Assembly (NCBI GenBank): GCA_900478215.1
Contig: LS483478.1
Coordinates: 4,402,001 to 4,466,000 of the forward strand
DNA from: Salmonella enterica subsp. houtenae serovar Houten
GTDB taxonomy: Bacteria > Pseudomonadota > Gammaproteobacteria > Enterobacterales > Enterobacteriaceae
Reading direction: 5' to 3'
DNA: 64,000 bases
The position numbers were made by a program, and so were the translations under genes. Position 1 is the stretch's first letter, and every line of letters starts with the position of its first letter. Positions 7,628 through 14,870 of the stretch are shown one piece after another. The notes below the pieces were generated by a model that worked only from the letters and a program-made list of their open reading frames with translations, did not search any database and was not told where the DNA came from.

Positions 7628-7763
7628 AACCGGCGAAGACGACCAGGTCAAGATCATCGGCACCCTGTGCCGCAAAATTATCCATCAGGACTTTATCAAC
7701 CAACTGAAACAGGGCGACGCTAATCAGGTGCTTGCCCTGTTAAATCAGACCTTAACCTCATAA
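7628..7763 (+). pseudogene. frvA: 3' relic of frvA (PTS EIIA)
   Basis: The 44 codons before frvB (TGEDDQVKIIGTLCRKIIHQ onward, ending NQVLALLNQTLTS) have the helix composition of the C-terminus of a fructose-type EIIA, and frvA is the gene that precedes frvB in E. coli. The 5' two-thirds, including the phosphohistidine, is gone, replaced by the kinase relic. An open frame runs from 7512 but joins two unrelated pieces in different senses, so it is not a real gene. Confidence 0.75.
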
Positions 7764-7773
7764 GGAAGCGGCT

Positions 7774-9225
7774 ATGGCGTCATCCTTACGTTTAGTGGCG
7801 ATCACCAACTGTCCTGCGGGTATCGCTCACACCTACATGGTGGCGGAAGCGCTGGAGCAAAAAGCGCGGTCTCTCGGCCATACGATTAAAGTCGAAACCC
7901 AGGGGTCGAGCGGCGTTGAAAACCGCCTGACCCGCGAAGAAATCGCCGCCGCTGATTACGTGATTCTGGCAACCGGACGCGGTTTAAGCGGTGAAGACCG
8001 GGCGCGCTTCGCCGGGAAGAAGGTCTATGAAATCGCGATCTCCCAAGCGCTGAAAAATATCGATCAGATTTTCGTTGAATTACCTTCACATTCGCAGCTA
8101 TTCGCCGCCGATAGCGGCGTGAAGCTGGGTAAACAGGATGTCCAGCAGGGCAGCGTGATGAGCCACCTGATGGCGGGCGTCTCGGCCGCGCTGCCGTTTG
8201 TTATCGGCGGCGGTATTCTGGTCGCCATCGCCAATATGCTGGTGCAGTTTGGTTTGCCCTATACCGACATGTCGAAAGGCGCGCCGTCGTTTACCTGGGT
8301 CGTCGAATCGATCGGCTATCTCGGCTTCACCTTTATGATCCCGATTATGGGCGCGTATATCGCGTGGTCGATTGCCGATAAGCCAGCCTTCGCTCCGGCG
8401 TTTCTGGTTTGTTATCTGGCGAACAATAAAGGTCTGCTCGGCACCCAATCCGGCGCGGGATTTCTCGGCGCGGTGGTGCTGGGGCTGGCGATCGGTTACT
8501 TCGTGCTGTGGTTCCGGAAAGTGAAACTCGGCAAGGCGCTTCAGCCGCTGCTCGGCTCAATGCTGATCCCGTTTGTCACCCTGCTGGTGTTCGGCGTGCT
8601 GACGTATTACGTCATCGGCCCGGTGATGTCCGATATTATGGGCGGCCTGTTGCACTTCCTGAATACCATTCCGCCGTCAATGAAGCTGGGCGCGGCGTTC
8701 CTTGTCAGCGCGATGCTGGCGTTTGATATGGGCGGGCCGATCAACAAAACCGCGTGGTTTTTCTGCTTCTCGCTGCTGGAAAAACATATCTATGACTGGT
8801 ACGCCATCGTCGGCGTGGTGGCGCTGATGCCGCCCGTCGCCGCAGGTATCGCCACCTATCTGGCGCCAAAACTGTTTACCCAGCAGGAGAAGGCTGCCGC
8901 CAGCAGCGCGATTGTGGTCGGCGCAACCGTCGCCACCGAACCGGCGATCCCTTACGCGCTGGCCGCCCCGCTGCCGATGATTACCGCCAATACGCTCTCC
9001 GGCGGCATTACCGGTATGCTGGTTATCGCCTTCGGAATCAAACGTCTCGCGCCGGGTTTAGGTATCTTTGACCCGCTGATCGGCCTGATGTCGCCGGTGG
9101 GGTCATTTTATCTGGTGCTGGCGATCGGCCTGGCGCTAAACATTTCATTAATTATCATCCTGAAAGGATTGTGGCTGAAACGTAAAGCAAAAGCCGCGCA
9201 GCAGGAGCTTGCCCATGAACATTGA
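7774..9225 (+). CDS. frvB: Fructose-like PTS EIIBC component
   Basis: A 483-residue protein, the length of E. coli FrvB. The N-terminal IIB domain has the fructose-type active site NCPAGIAHTYMVAEAL (Cys11 phosphorylated), followed by a linker and an eight-to-ten-helix IIC domain beginning about residue 125. It would import and phosphorylate a sugar not defined by sequence. AAGGAAG precedes the start. It overlaps frvX by eleven bases. Its cognate EIIA (frvA) is destroyed and its regulator frvR is broken, so the intact gene may be silent or rely on another EIIA. Confidence 0.92.
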   Translation: MASSLRLVAITNCPAGIAHTYMVAEALEQKARSLGHTIKVETQGSSGVENRLTREEIAAADYVILATGRGLSGEDRARFAGKKVYEIAISQALKNIDQIFVELPSHSQLFAADSGVKLGKQDVQQGSVMSHLMAGVSAALPFVIGGGILVAIANMLVQFGLPYTDMSKGAPSFTWVVESIGYLGFTFMIPIMGAYIAWSIADKPAFAPAFLVCYLANNKGLLGTQSGAGFLGAVVLGLAIGYFVLWFRKVKLGKALQPLLGSMLIPFVTLLVFGVLTYYVIGPVMSDIMGGLLHFLNTIPPSMKLGAAFLVSAMLAFDMGGPINKTAWFFCFSLLEKHIYDWYAIVGVVALMPPVAAGIATYLAPKLFTQQEKAAASSAIVVGATVATEPAIPYALAAPLPMITANTLSGGITGMLVIAFGIKRLAPGLGIFDPLIGLMSPVGSFYLVLAIGLALNISLIIILKGLWLKRKAKAAQQELAHEH

Positions 9226-10432
9226 GTTACTTCAGCAGTTATGCGAAGTCAGCGGCGATGAGCAGGAAGTTCGCGCCATTCTCATCAACACGCTGGAACC
9301 CTGCGTGGATGAAATTACCTTTGACGGCCTCGGCAGTTTTGTTGCCCGTAAAGGCAATCGTGGACCGAAGGTGGCGATTGTCGGTCATATGGATGAAGTC
9401 GGCTTTATGGTCACGCATATCGACGGCGGCGGCTTTCTGCGCTTCACCACCATTGGCGGCTGGTGGAACCAGTCGATGCTCAATCATCGGGTCACGATTC
9501 GTACTCGCGAGGGGGTAAAGATCCCCGGCGTTATCGGCTCCGTCGCCCCGCACGCCCTGACGGAAAAGCAGAAACAGCAGCCGCTATCATTTGACGAAAT
9601 GTTTATTGATATTGGCGCGAGCAGCCGTGAGGAAGTGGAAAATCGCGGCATTGCGATTGGCGACTTCATCAGCCCGGAGGCCAACTTTGCCCGTTGGGGT
9701 GAAGATAAGATCGTCGGTAAAGCACTGGATAACCGCATCGGCTGCGCCCTGATGGCGGAACTGTTACAGGCGGTGGATAACCCCGACATCACGCTCTACG
9801 GCGTCGGCAGCGTGGAAGAAGAAGTTGGCCTGCGCGGGGCGCAAACCTCGGCGGAGCATATCAAGCCTGACGTGGTTGTGGTGCTGGATACGGCGGTGGC
9901 GGGCGACGTACCCGGCATCGACGGCATTAAATATCCACTGAAGCTGGGTAAAGGGCCGGGCCTGATGCTGTTTGATAAACGTTATTTCCCCAATCAGCAG
10001 CTGGTCGCTGCATTGAAAGCGCGCGCGCAAAGCAGCGGTGCGCCATTACAGTTCTGCACCATGAAAACCGGGGCGACGGACGGCGGGCGCTATAACGTGA
10101 TGGGCGGCGGTCGTCCGGTGGCGGCGCTGTGCCTGCCGACCCGCTATCTGCACGCCAATAGCGGGATGATCTCAAGGGCGGATTATGACGCGCTGTTTAC
10201 GCTGGTGCGCGAACTGCTGACCTCGTTGACGACAGAGAAAGTTAAAGCCTTCACCGATTTTCGCCAGGTGAACGATACACAAACTCATTCGAGTTGCATC
10301 AAGGCGGCAAATAAATGCATCCCTGGGAGCGTACAAACAGTACGTGACCAGGGTGACAAATCTGCCGGGAGCAGATTTGAACGCTGCTCGCAGCGGCCCC
10401 GAAGGGGCGAGGCCCAAGGACGGGCCGAGTAA
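9215..10432 (+). CDS. frvX: M42-family aminopeptidase-like protein FrvX, with an added C-terminal tail
   Basis: A metallo-aminopeptidase homologue (M42 family) of 405 residues; E. coli FrvX has about 356. Metal-ligand motifs are present: GHMDEVGFM, KALDNRIGCALM, GSVEEEVGLRGA and the distal KTGATDGGRYN. Two oddities stand out. The N-terminal stretch reads LCEVSGDEQ, three residues shorter than the E. coli form as I recall it. Also, the normal end FRQVD-stop has become FRQVN and reads on about 53 residues into the repeat element at 10274-10458. Start 9215 overlaps frvB; the tail is unlikely to be functional. Confidence 0.85.
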   Translation: MNIELLQQLCEVSGDEQEVRAILINTLEPCVDEITFDGLGSFVARKGNRGPKVAIVGHMDEVGFMVTHIDGGGFLRFTTIGGWWNQSMLNHRVTIRTREGVKIPGVIGSVAPHALTEKQKQQPLSFDEMFIDIGASSREEVENRGIAIGDFISPEANFARWGEDKIVGKALDNRIGCALMAELLQAVDNPDITLYGVGSVEEEVGLRGAQTSAEHIKPDVVVVLDTAVAGDVPGIDGIKYPLKLGKGPGLMLFDKRYFPNQQLVAALKARAQSSGAPLQFCTMKTGATDGGRYNVMGGGRPVAALCLPTRYLHANSGMISRADYDALFTLVRELLTSLTTEKVKAFTDFRQVNDTQTHSSCIKAANKCIPGSVQTVRDQGDKSAGSRFERCSQRPRRGEAQGRAE

Positions 10433-10458
10433 TGCGCAGCCAACGCAGAAGCAGCTTG
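10274..10458. repeat. Enterobacterial intergenic repeat element inserted at the frvX/frvR junction
   Basis: The segment contains CATTCGAGTTGCATCAAGGC, the inverted arms CCCTGGGAGCGTAC and GTACGTGACCAGGG, and GCAGCCCGAAG-like GC-rich hairpins, ending near GCAGCTTGAAG. This layout is typical of a non-coding repeat found in many enterobacterial intergenic regions. It supplies the last 53 codons of frvX and ends just before the frvR ribosome-binding site GGAGGAAG. Confidence 0.65.
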
Positions 10459-10473
10459 AAGGAGGAAGTGTAT

Positions 10474-11206
10474 ATGTTATCGGAACGCCAGTTAAAGCTC
10501 GTGGACATACTCGAACAGCAGCCCTGCTCGCTGGGCGAGCTGGCGCGACAAACTGGCGTGTCGAGCCGCACTATTCTGCGCGATATTGATTATCTTAACT
10601 TCACCCTCAGCGGTAAGGCCTACATTCAGGCGGGCGGCAGTGCAGGTTATCAGTTGGAAATCGTCGACAGGCGCAGCTTTTTCCAGCTCCTGCAACGCCA
10701 TGATAATGATGATCGGTTGCTGGCGTATTTGCTGCTGAACGCCTTCACGCCACGGACACAGCTTGCCTGTACGCTTAACCTGCCTGAAGCCTGGGTGGCA
10801 GAAAGGCTGTCGCGTCTGAAGCTACGTTATGAGCGCGCATTTTGCCTGGCCAGCCGTCCCGGGGCTGACCATTTTATTGATGAACCGGAAGTAAAGCGCA
10901 TTATCTTGCTGGCGAATTTGCGCCCGGGAAGGCGAAGGCGAGAACTTGGTTATCAATCACCTCGCCATCCCCCACTGCTGGAGCGAGCAGGAATTCCATT
11001 TCCGCGGATTTTTCATCACCCTGGCGAACTCTGTACAAGTTAATAATGAGCCCGTTGACCATGTGCTGCTCGCCTGCGCTGCCGCCGCTGCGCGTCACGA
11101 GCTGAAAATCTTCAGTTATCTGGCTAGCGTCATATACCGCCATCCGGCCGACACGGTTCGCAGGTTAGATAGCTATGAAGCATTTATTTCGCTGTTAAAT
11201 CAGTAA
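10474..11206 (+). pseudogene. frvR: frvR, internally deleted and frameshifted PTS-type regulator
   Basis: The first frame (10474 to about 10920) encodes an N-terminal HTH region (MLSERQLKLVDILEQQPCSL) and about 150 residues of an antiterminator-like regulator. After LLANLRPG it runs into an unrelated frame and stops at 11043. In another frame, VINHLAIPHCWSEQEFHFRG to 11206 is the end of the C-terminal EIIA-like domain. E. coli FrvR is about 580 residues, so roughly 340 internal residues are missing, covering most PRD and IIB-like parts. The gene cannot make a normal regulator. Confidence 0.85.
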
Positions 11207-11214
11207 GAGCAAAA

Positions 11215-11231
11215 AGCGCCTCAAAGGCGCT
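11215..11231. terminator. Bidirectional terminator after frvR
   Basis: AGCGCC-TCAAA-GGCGCT forms a six-pair stem with a five-base loop, preceded by AAAAA and followed by CTTT. It serves both the rightward frv genes and the leftward 70-residue protein gene. Confidence 0.75.
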
Positions 11232-11252
11232 CTTTCTACGGTATAGCGGCTG

Positions 11253-11465
11253 TTATTTCAGTAGTTCAGCGGTCATATGCACGCGGTTGCCCGTGTAAGC
11301 CTGAGTAATTTTGTAGTCGCTTGCGCCAGCCTGTTCAGCCTGCGCAGCGATTTTGGCTTCTGCACTTTCCAGCGTGGAATCCGTTGCGGTCACTGACTGC
11401 GCAGCGAAAGAACCAAAAGAAGTAGCAAAAGCGACAACTGCGACAAAACTTCTGATTATCTTCAT
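11253..11465 (-). CDS. Small periplasmic DUF1471 (BhsA/YhcN-like) protein
   Basis: A 70-residue protein with a cleavable signal (residues 1-21, ending SFGSFAA). The mature part ends QAGASDYKITQAYTGNRVHM, the signature strand-helix-strand end of DUF1471 proteins such as YhcN, BhsA and YjfY. These small periplasmic proteins are often stress-induced and influence surface properties or biofilm. GAAAGGAT lies upstream of the start. The gene stands alone. A specific function cannot be given. Confidence 0.82.
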   Translation of the reverse strand: MKIIRSFVAVVAFATSFGSFAAQSVTATDSTLESAEAKIAAQAEQAGASDYKITQAYTGNRVHMTAELLK

Positions 11466-11783
11466 GATATAAATCCTTTCGCTTAGTTGTTTGATTAAGG
11501 AGAAACTCCTCGATGCAATGAATCGTAGTCCGATATTCGAACAACTAAAAGCGGAATGATTTGCTAATCTTATTCAAATTTATTAAACACAAATCAGACT
11601 GGCACGCCTGCCAGTCTGTGCGTAGTTAATGTACCGTCACGCAACACAGACGATTACAATCATCCACCATCTCGTTATAACTTCTCAACGCATCTGGATA
11701 AAAATCCGCAACCATCCAGCCTGTTACAGAGCCCTATACCCGTTTTTTCATCATCATTTTGGTATCAAATGTATCGGCAGAAA

Positions 11784-11924
11784 TCATGACCGCCATTTAT
11801 CCTGGCATAAAGACTGGGTGGTGATACCGAGATGTGTTGCAACGCTGGAAACAGAATGGCCACGATTAAAAACCTGTTTGACAGCTTCAATGTTGAGTTC
11901 GCCGGGATAACACTTACTACTCAT
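11784..11924 (-). pseudogene. IS3-family transposase OrfA relic
   Basis: Forty-six codons begin MSSKCYPGELNIEAVKQVFN and continue through GHSVSSVATHLGITTQSL, the N-terminal HTH of an IS3-family OrfA. A small deletion then disrupts the expected Tyr-Ala-Trp-Ile-Lys, and the frame stops at 11784. No OrfB and no clear terminal repeats remain. A plausible GAGGTG ribosome-binding site survives. It marks past insertion at the left side of the accessory region. Confidence 0.8.
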
Positions 11925-12285
11925 GGGCACCTCTCTTTTAGCCATCTTAAATGGCTCTAAGGCATCTGTTAAACACGTATCGATTCACTTATCTCATGTG
12001 AAAATAACATTGCATATTGTAACTCATTGAAAATGATATTTGCATTAAGGGAATACAGTAAGTAGAGGATACAATATGCGTTTATAGTTTTTTACTCCAA
12101 TATAAATATTTTTCATTGAATGCATTATCAAATATTAAATGGTAAATATAAAATATTACACACTTCTCTTGAAAAAAAATTTTACTTTCAGATGTCTTTT
12201 TCTGTGACTTGATGCTTCCCATGCCTCTTAAAAAAGATAATATCAGGCTGGGTTTAAACAAAAAAAGTGGATTAAAGAGGTTAAG
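11925..12285. promoter_or_regulatory. AT-rich leader of the candidate microcin gene
   Basis: This 361-base stretch is strongly AT-rich and has no convincing gene. It should hold the promoter of the small gene at 12286; TACAAT at 12070-12075 is a possible -10 hexamer, but I could not pair it with a good -35. TTGAAAATGATATTTGCATT near 12027 is weakly Fur-box-like. AAAGAGGT just before 12286 is a good ribosome-binding site. Confidence 0.35.
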
Positions 12286-12540
12286 ATGAACTTATTGACT
12301 GAAAAAGAAATCAACAATATCTGTGGTGCTGGATTTGGTGATTATGGTGGTTATACCAGTGGTGAATTAGGAGCAAAAGCAGGATGTGCCATAGACTCAA
12401 TTCTGGGGATCCCTGCATGTGGACATAATAATGGTAAAAATCCAGGGAAACTCGACCCCCATGCGCCTAATATCAGTGAACCATTAAAACCAAAGCCTTA
12501 CTGGAACCAACCTATGACCGAATGGCATGGTGGTTTTTAA
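12286..12540 (+). CDS. Candidate class II microcin precursor
   Basis: An 84-residue peptide beginning MNLLTEKEINNICGA followed by GFGDYGG. The first 15 residues have the pattern of leaders cut by C39 peptidases in class II microcins (short, Leu-Thr-x-x-Glu-Ile, ending GG or GA). Cleavage after Ala15 would leave about 69 residues. The Gly-rich front contains two cysteines (Cys34 and Cys45) able to form a disulfide; the rear half is Pro-rich and ends WHGGF. AAAGAGGT precedes the ATG. About 1 kb downstream are CvaA/CvaB-like exporter genes in the same direction. I do not recognise the mature peptide; it could be a secreted peptide other than a bacteriocin. Confidence 0.65.
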   Translation: MNLLTEKEINNICGAGFGDYGGYTSGELGAKAGCAIDSILGIPACGHNNGKNPGKLDPHAPNISEPLKPKPYWNQPMTEWHGGF

Positions 12541-12777
12541 CTTCACGGTTTATTAAACAGATAAATCCTAAATACCCATTCATATTGTAAAAGTATTATT
12601 CGGATTGTTGTAGTGAATCCCACTAGCGTTGGGGCATAAATGGTTAACCTGCTTATCATGTGTGATGCGGGTCATTGTTAATCATTCAGTGACTCACCGG
12701 GTAGCGACCGGCACTGCAACTCTACTTACAGGTAGATTGAAGATGACCTCTTCTCTTTAATCTTTCTCAGAGCGAAT

Positions 12778-13413
12778 ATGGAACCGATGAAATACGAGCT
12801 AACCAATATTACTCAGTACTATAATGGTGTCGCCTTGCGTCGCATTCGCGCACTACGTGATAGTGAATTATCCGGATTTAAAAGGGGTGACATTGGTGGA
12901 TGGATACAAACAACCGATAATCTCTCTCAGGAAGGAGAATGTTGGATTCATCATGATGCCCGCGTCCTGGGAAATTCCCGGGTTACTGGCGATTGCCGTA
13001 TTTCAGACTACGCAGAAATAAGTGGAAATGCCAGAGTTTCTGGCTTTAGTTTAATTGAGCATTGTGCAGTAGTTACTGATAATGCTGTGTTGGAAGGTGT
13101 TGTCAGACTTTCTGGCTACAGCCGAATTTTTGGCCATGCACACATTTGCTGTGGCGAGGATGGCCCGCAAATATTATCCGACGCTTGGATAAATTTCGAT
13201 ATTGATTATGACACAAACTACGCCATTTTTGTTGATGGTCGCGATGCCGGCCTGATAATCGCCGTTTCACAAAACGGTTCAATATGTGTGGCTGGTAACT
13301 GGGATTTTGACGGATTTTTTGGCGATCTTCCTGCGTTTAAGCAATGGGCTCAGAAGCACAGTAAGGCGGCAGTAAGATTGTTACCAGGCATCAGCTATTG
13401 GCTATCTCAGTAG
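12778..13413 (+). CDS. Left-handed beta-helix-like protein of unknown function
   Basis: The 211-residue protein starts like a family often seen in phage and accessory DNA (MKYELTN...RIRALRD...GDIGGWIQ). Residues 45-125 contain short repeats such as GNSRVTGDCRISDYAEISGN, suggesting a left-handed beta-helix. There is no signal peptide or membrane segment. Translation could begin at 12778 or at the ATG at 12787. It lies between the candidate microcin precursor and the exporter genes, the place where an immunity gene might be. Typical microcin immunity proteins are small and membrane-bound, so that role is only a guess. Confidence 0.6.
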   Translation: MEPMKYELTNITQYYNGVALRRIRALRDSELSGFKRGDIGGWIQTTDNLSQEGECWIHHDARVLGNSRVTGDCRISDYAEISGNARVSGFSLIEHCAVVTDNAVLEGVVRLSGYSRIFGHAHICCGEDGPQILSDAWINFDIDYDTNYAIFVDGRDAGLIIAVSQNGSICVAGNWDFDGFFGDLPAFKQWAQKHSKAAVRLLPGISYWLSQ

Positions 13414-13445
13414 TCTCTGGAATATGCCTTAATATATTTTTCTCG

Positions 13446-13474
13446 TTGACATAGAGTGATAATCATTATCTAAT
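13446..13474 (+). promoter_or_regulatory. Promoter with overlapping Fur-box-like palindrome before the microcin exporter genes
   Basis: TTGACA (13446-13451), a 17-base spacer and TCTAAT (13469-13474) form a good sigma-70 promoter. Between them lies GATAATCATTATC (13458-13470), a perfect 6-1-6 palindrome identical to the core of the Fur consensus. A repressor bound there would cover the promoter. Iron control is established for several class II microcins; here it is inferred from the motif. Confidence 0.7.
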
Positions 13475-13595
13475 GAAGATATATTTCATTTCACCCATTT
13501 CGTTAAGCACTACGCAGTTCGTTTTCCTGTTATCCACCCCATATTATAGTAGGGTGCCTTATTAACGATAAATTAAGACTAAGGCATATAACACT

Positions 13596-14870
13596 ATGTT
13601 CCGTAAGGAAGCTCTGGAAGGCCGAAAAATGATATGGCATGGGAAGGCATTGCTACTCCCGGGAATACCTCCCATTATAGTAATATTTTTTTGTCTGTTT
13701 TTTTTATCCTTCTTTTTATATTTTGTTATTACGAAGGACTATACGCGTCGTGTTACCGTAAGTGGAGAGGTAACGACATGGCCGCGCCCCGTCAATATCT
13801 ATGCCGATGTGCAGGGATTTGTTATTGACCGCTTTGTTACGGAAGGGCAGGTCGTAAAAAAGAATACACCACTATATCAAATTGATGTCAGTAAAAGTAC
13901 TCGAAATGGCGTGGTCAGCAGCAGACATCATGCAGATATCACGAACCAGATCCGTCAGGTGGATAATATTATCTCAGGGCTAAAGGACAGCAAAAAAGCC
14001 ACACTGGATGCTCTGGAAAAACAGAAAATACAGTATATCCAGGCGCTTCAAAGTTCGTCCGATATCATTCGTCATGCCGAAGAAGGTATCCGAATCATGA
14101 AGAAAAACATGGATAATTATCGCCAGTACCAGTCCCGAGGCTTGATTACGAAAGATCAGTTAACGAATCAGGAAACGATTTATTATCAGCAACAGAGCAA
14201 CCTTCTGGGACTGAATAGCCAGAATGAACAGAATGCATTACAGTTAACCAGCCTTGAAAGTCAGATACGAATTCAGGCTGCAGAATTCGATAACCGGATT
14301 TATCAGATGATATTGCAGCGTTATGAATTACAGAAAGAGCTGATCAATACAGATATTGAGAGTGCTGTCATTATTCGTGCGTTATCTGATGGAAAAATAG
14401 ATTCACTGAGTGTGAGTACAGGGCAGATGGTCAGCGCTGGCGACAGTCTGGCTCAGATTTTACCTGATACCGTCAGACACTACTATCTGATGCTCTGGGT
14501 GCCAAATACTGCTGTACCTTATATAGCCACTGGCGATAGGGTTAATATTCGTTATGAAGCATTCCCTGCAGAAAAATTCGGACAGTTTCCGGGAATTATT
14601 CAGTCTATATCACGTGCACCCGCAACCCCACAGGAAATGCGCACATACCAGGGCGCCCCCCAGAATACATCTTCTCTCTCCGTACCCTATTACAAAGTCA
14701 TCACTCAACTGGACAGGCAAAGCATCACTTATGGCGGTAAATCGCGCCCACTGGAAAACGGAATGAAGGCGCAGGTTACGTTATTTCTCGAAAAACGAAA
14801 AATTTGGCAATGGATGTTATCCCCCTTTTATGACATGAAGAACAGTACCACAGGGCCAGTTAATGAATAG
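13596..14870 (+). CDS. Microcin secretion membrane fusion protein, CvaA/MchE family
   Basis: A 424-residue HlyD-type periplasmic adaptor. From memory the sequence aligns along its whole length with CvaA of colicin V (N-terminus MFRKEALEGRKMIW versus MFRQDALENRKMKW; end WMLSPFYDMKNSTTGP). One membrane helix spans about residues 22-46, followed by the lipoyl/barrel-sandwich half (VNIYADVQGFVIDRF), a long helical hairpin (about 100-240) and the beta-barrel region. It should link the inner-membrane peptidase-ABC transporter to chromosomal TolC. It overlaps the next gene by eight bases. The CvaA-like N-terminus supports this start. Confidence 0.93.
   Translation: MFRKEALEGRKMIWHGKALLLPGIPPIIVIFFCLFFLSFFLYFVITKDYTRRVTVSGEVTTWPRPVNIYADVQGFVIDRFVTEGQVVKKNTPLYQIDVSKSTRNGVVSSRHHADITNQIRQVDNIISGLKDSKKATLDALEKQKIQYIQALQSSSDIIRHAEEGIRIMKKNMDNYRQYQSRGLITKDQLTNQETIYYQQQSNLLGLNSQNEQNALQLTSLESQIRIQAAEFDNRIYQMILQRYELQKELINTDIESAVIIRALSDGKIDSLSVSTGQMVSAGDSLAQILPDTVRHYYLMLWVPNTAVPYIATGDRVNIRYEAFPAEKFGQFPGIIQSISRAPATPQEMRTYQGAPQNTSSLSVPYYKVITQLDRQSITYGGKSRPLENGMKAQVTLFLEKRKIWQWMLSPFYDMKNSTTGPVNE

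Noticed and set aside
7512..7763. 83-codon frame before frvB as an intact gene
   Set aside because: It fuses an antisense kinase fragment to the frvA 3' end; the first half is not a natural coding frame.
12212..12289. 25-codon frame (MLPMPLKKDNIRLGLNKKSG onward) overlapping the microcin start
   Set aside because: It ends in an ATGA overlap that looks like coupling, but it has no ribosome-binding site and no recognisable features; probably chance in AT-rich DNA.
12640..12681. 13-codon frame MVNLLIMCDAGHC after the precursor gene, considered as an immunity peptide
   Set aside because: Too short, no ribosome-binding site, and no second membrane segment.
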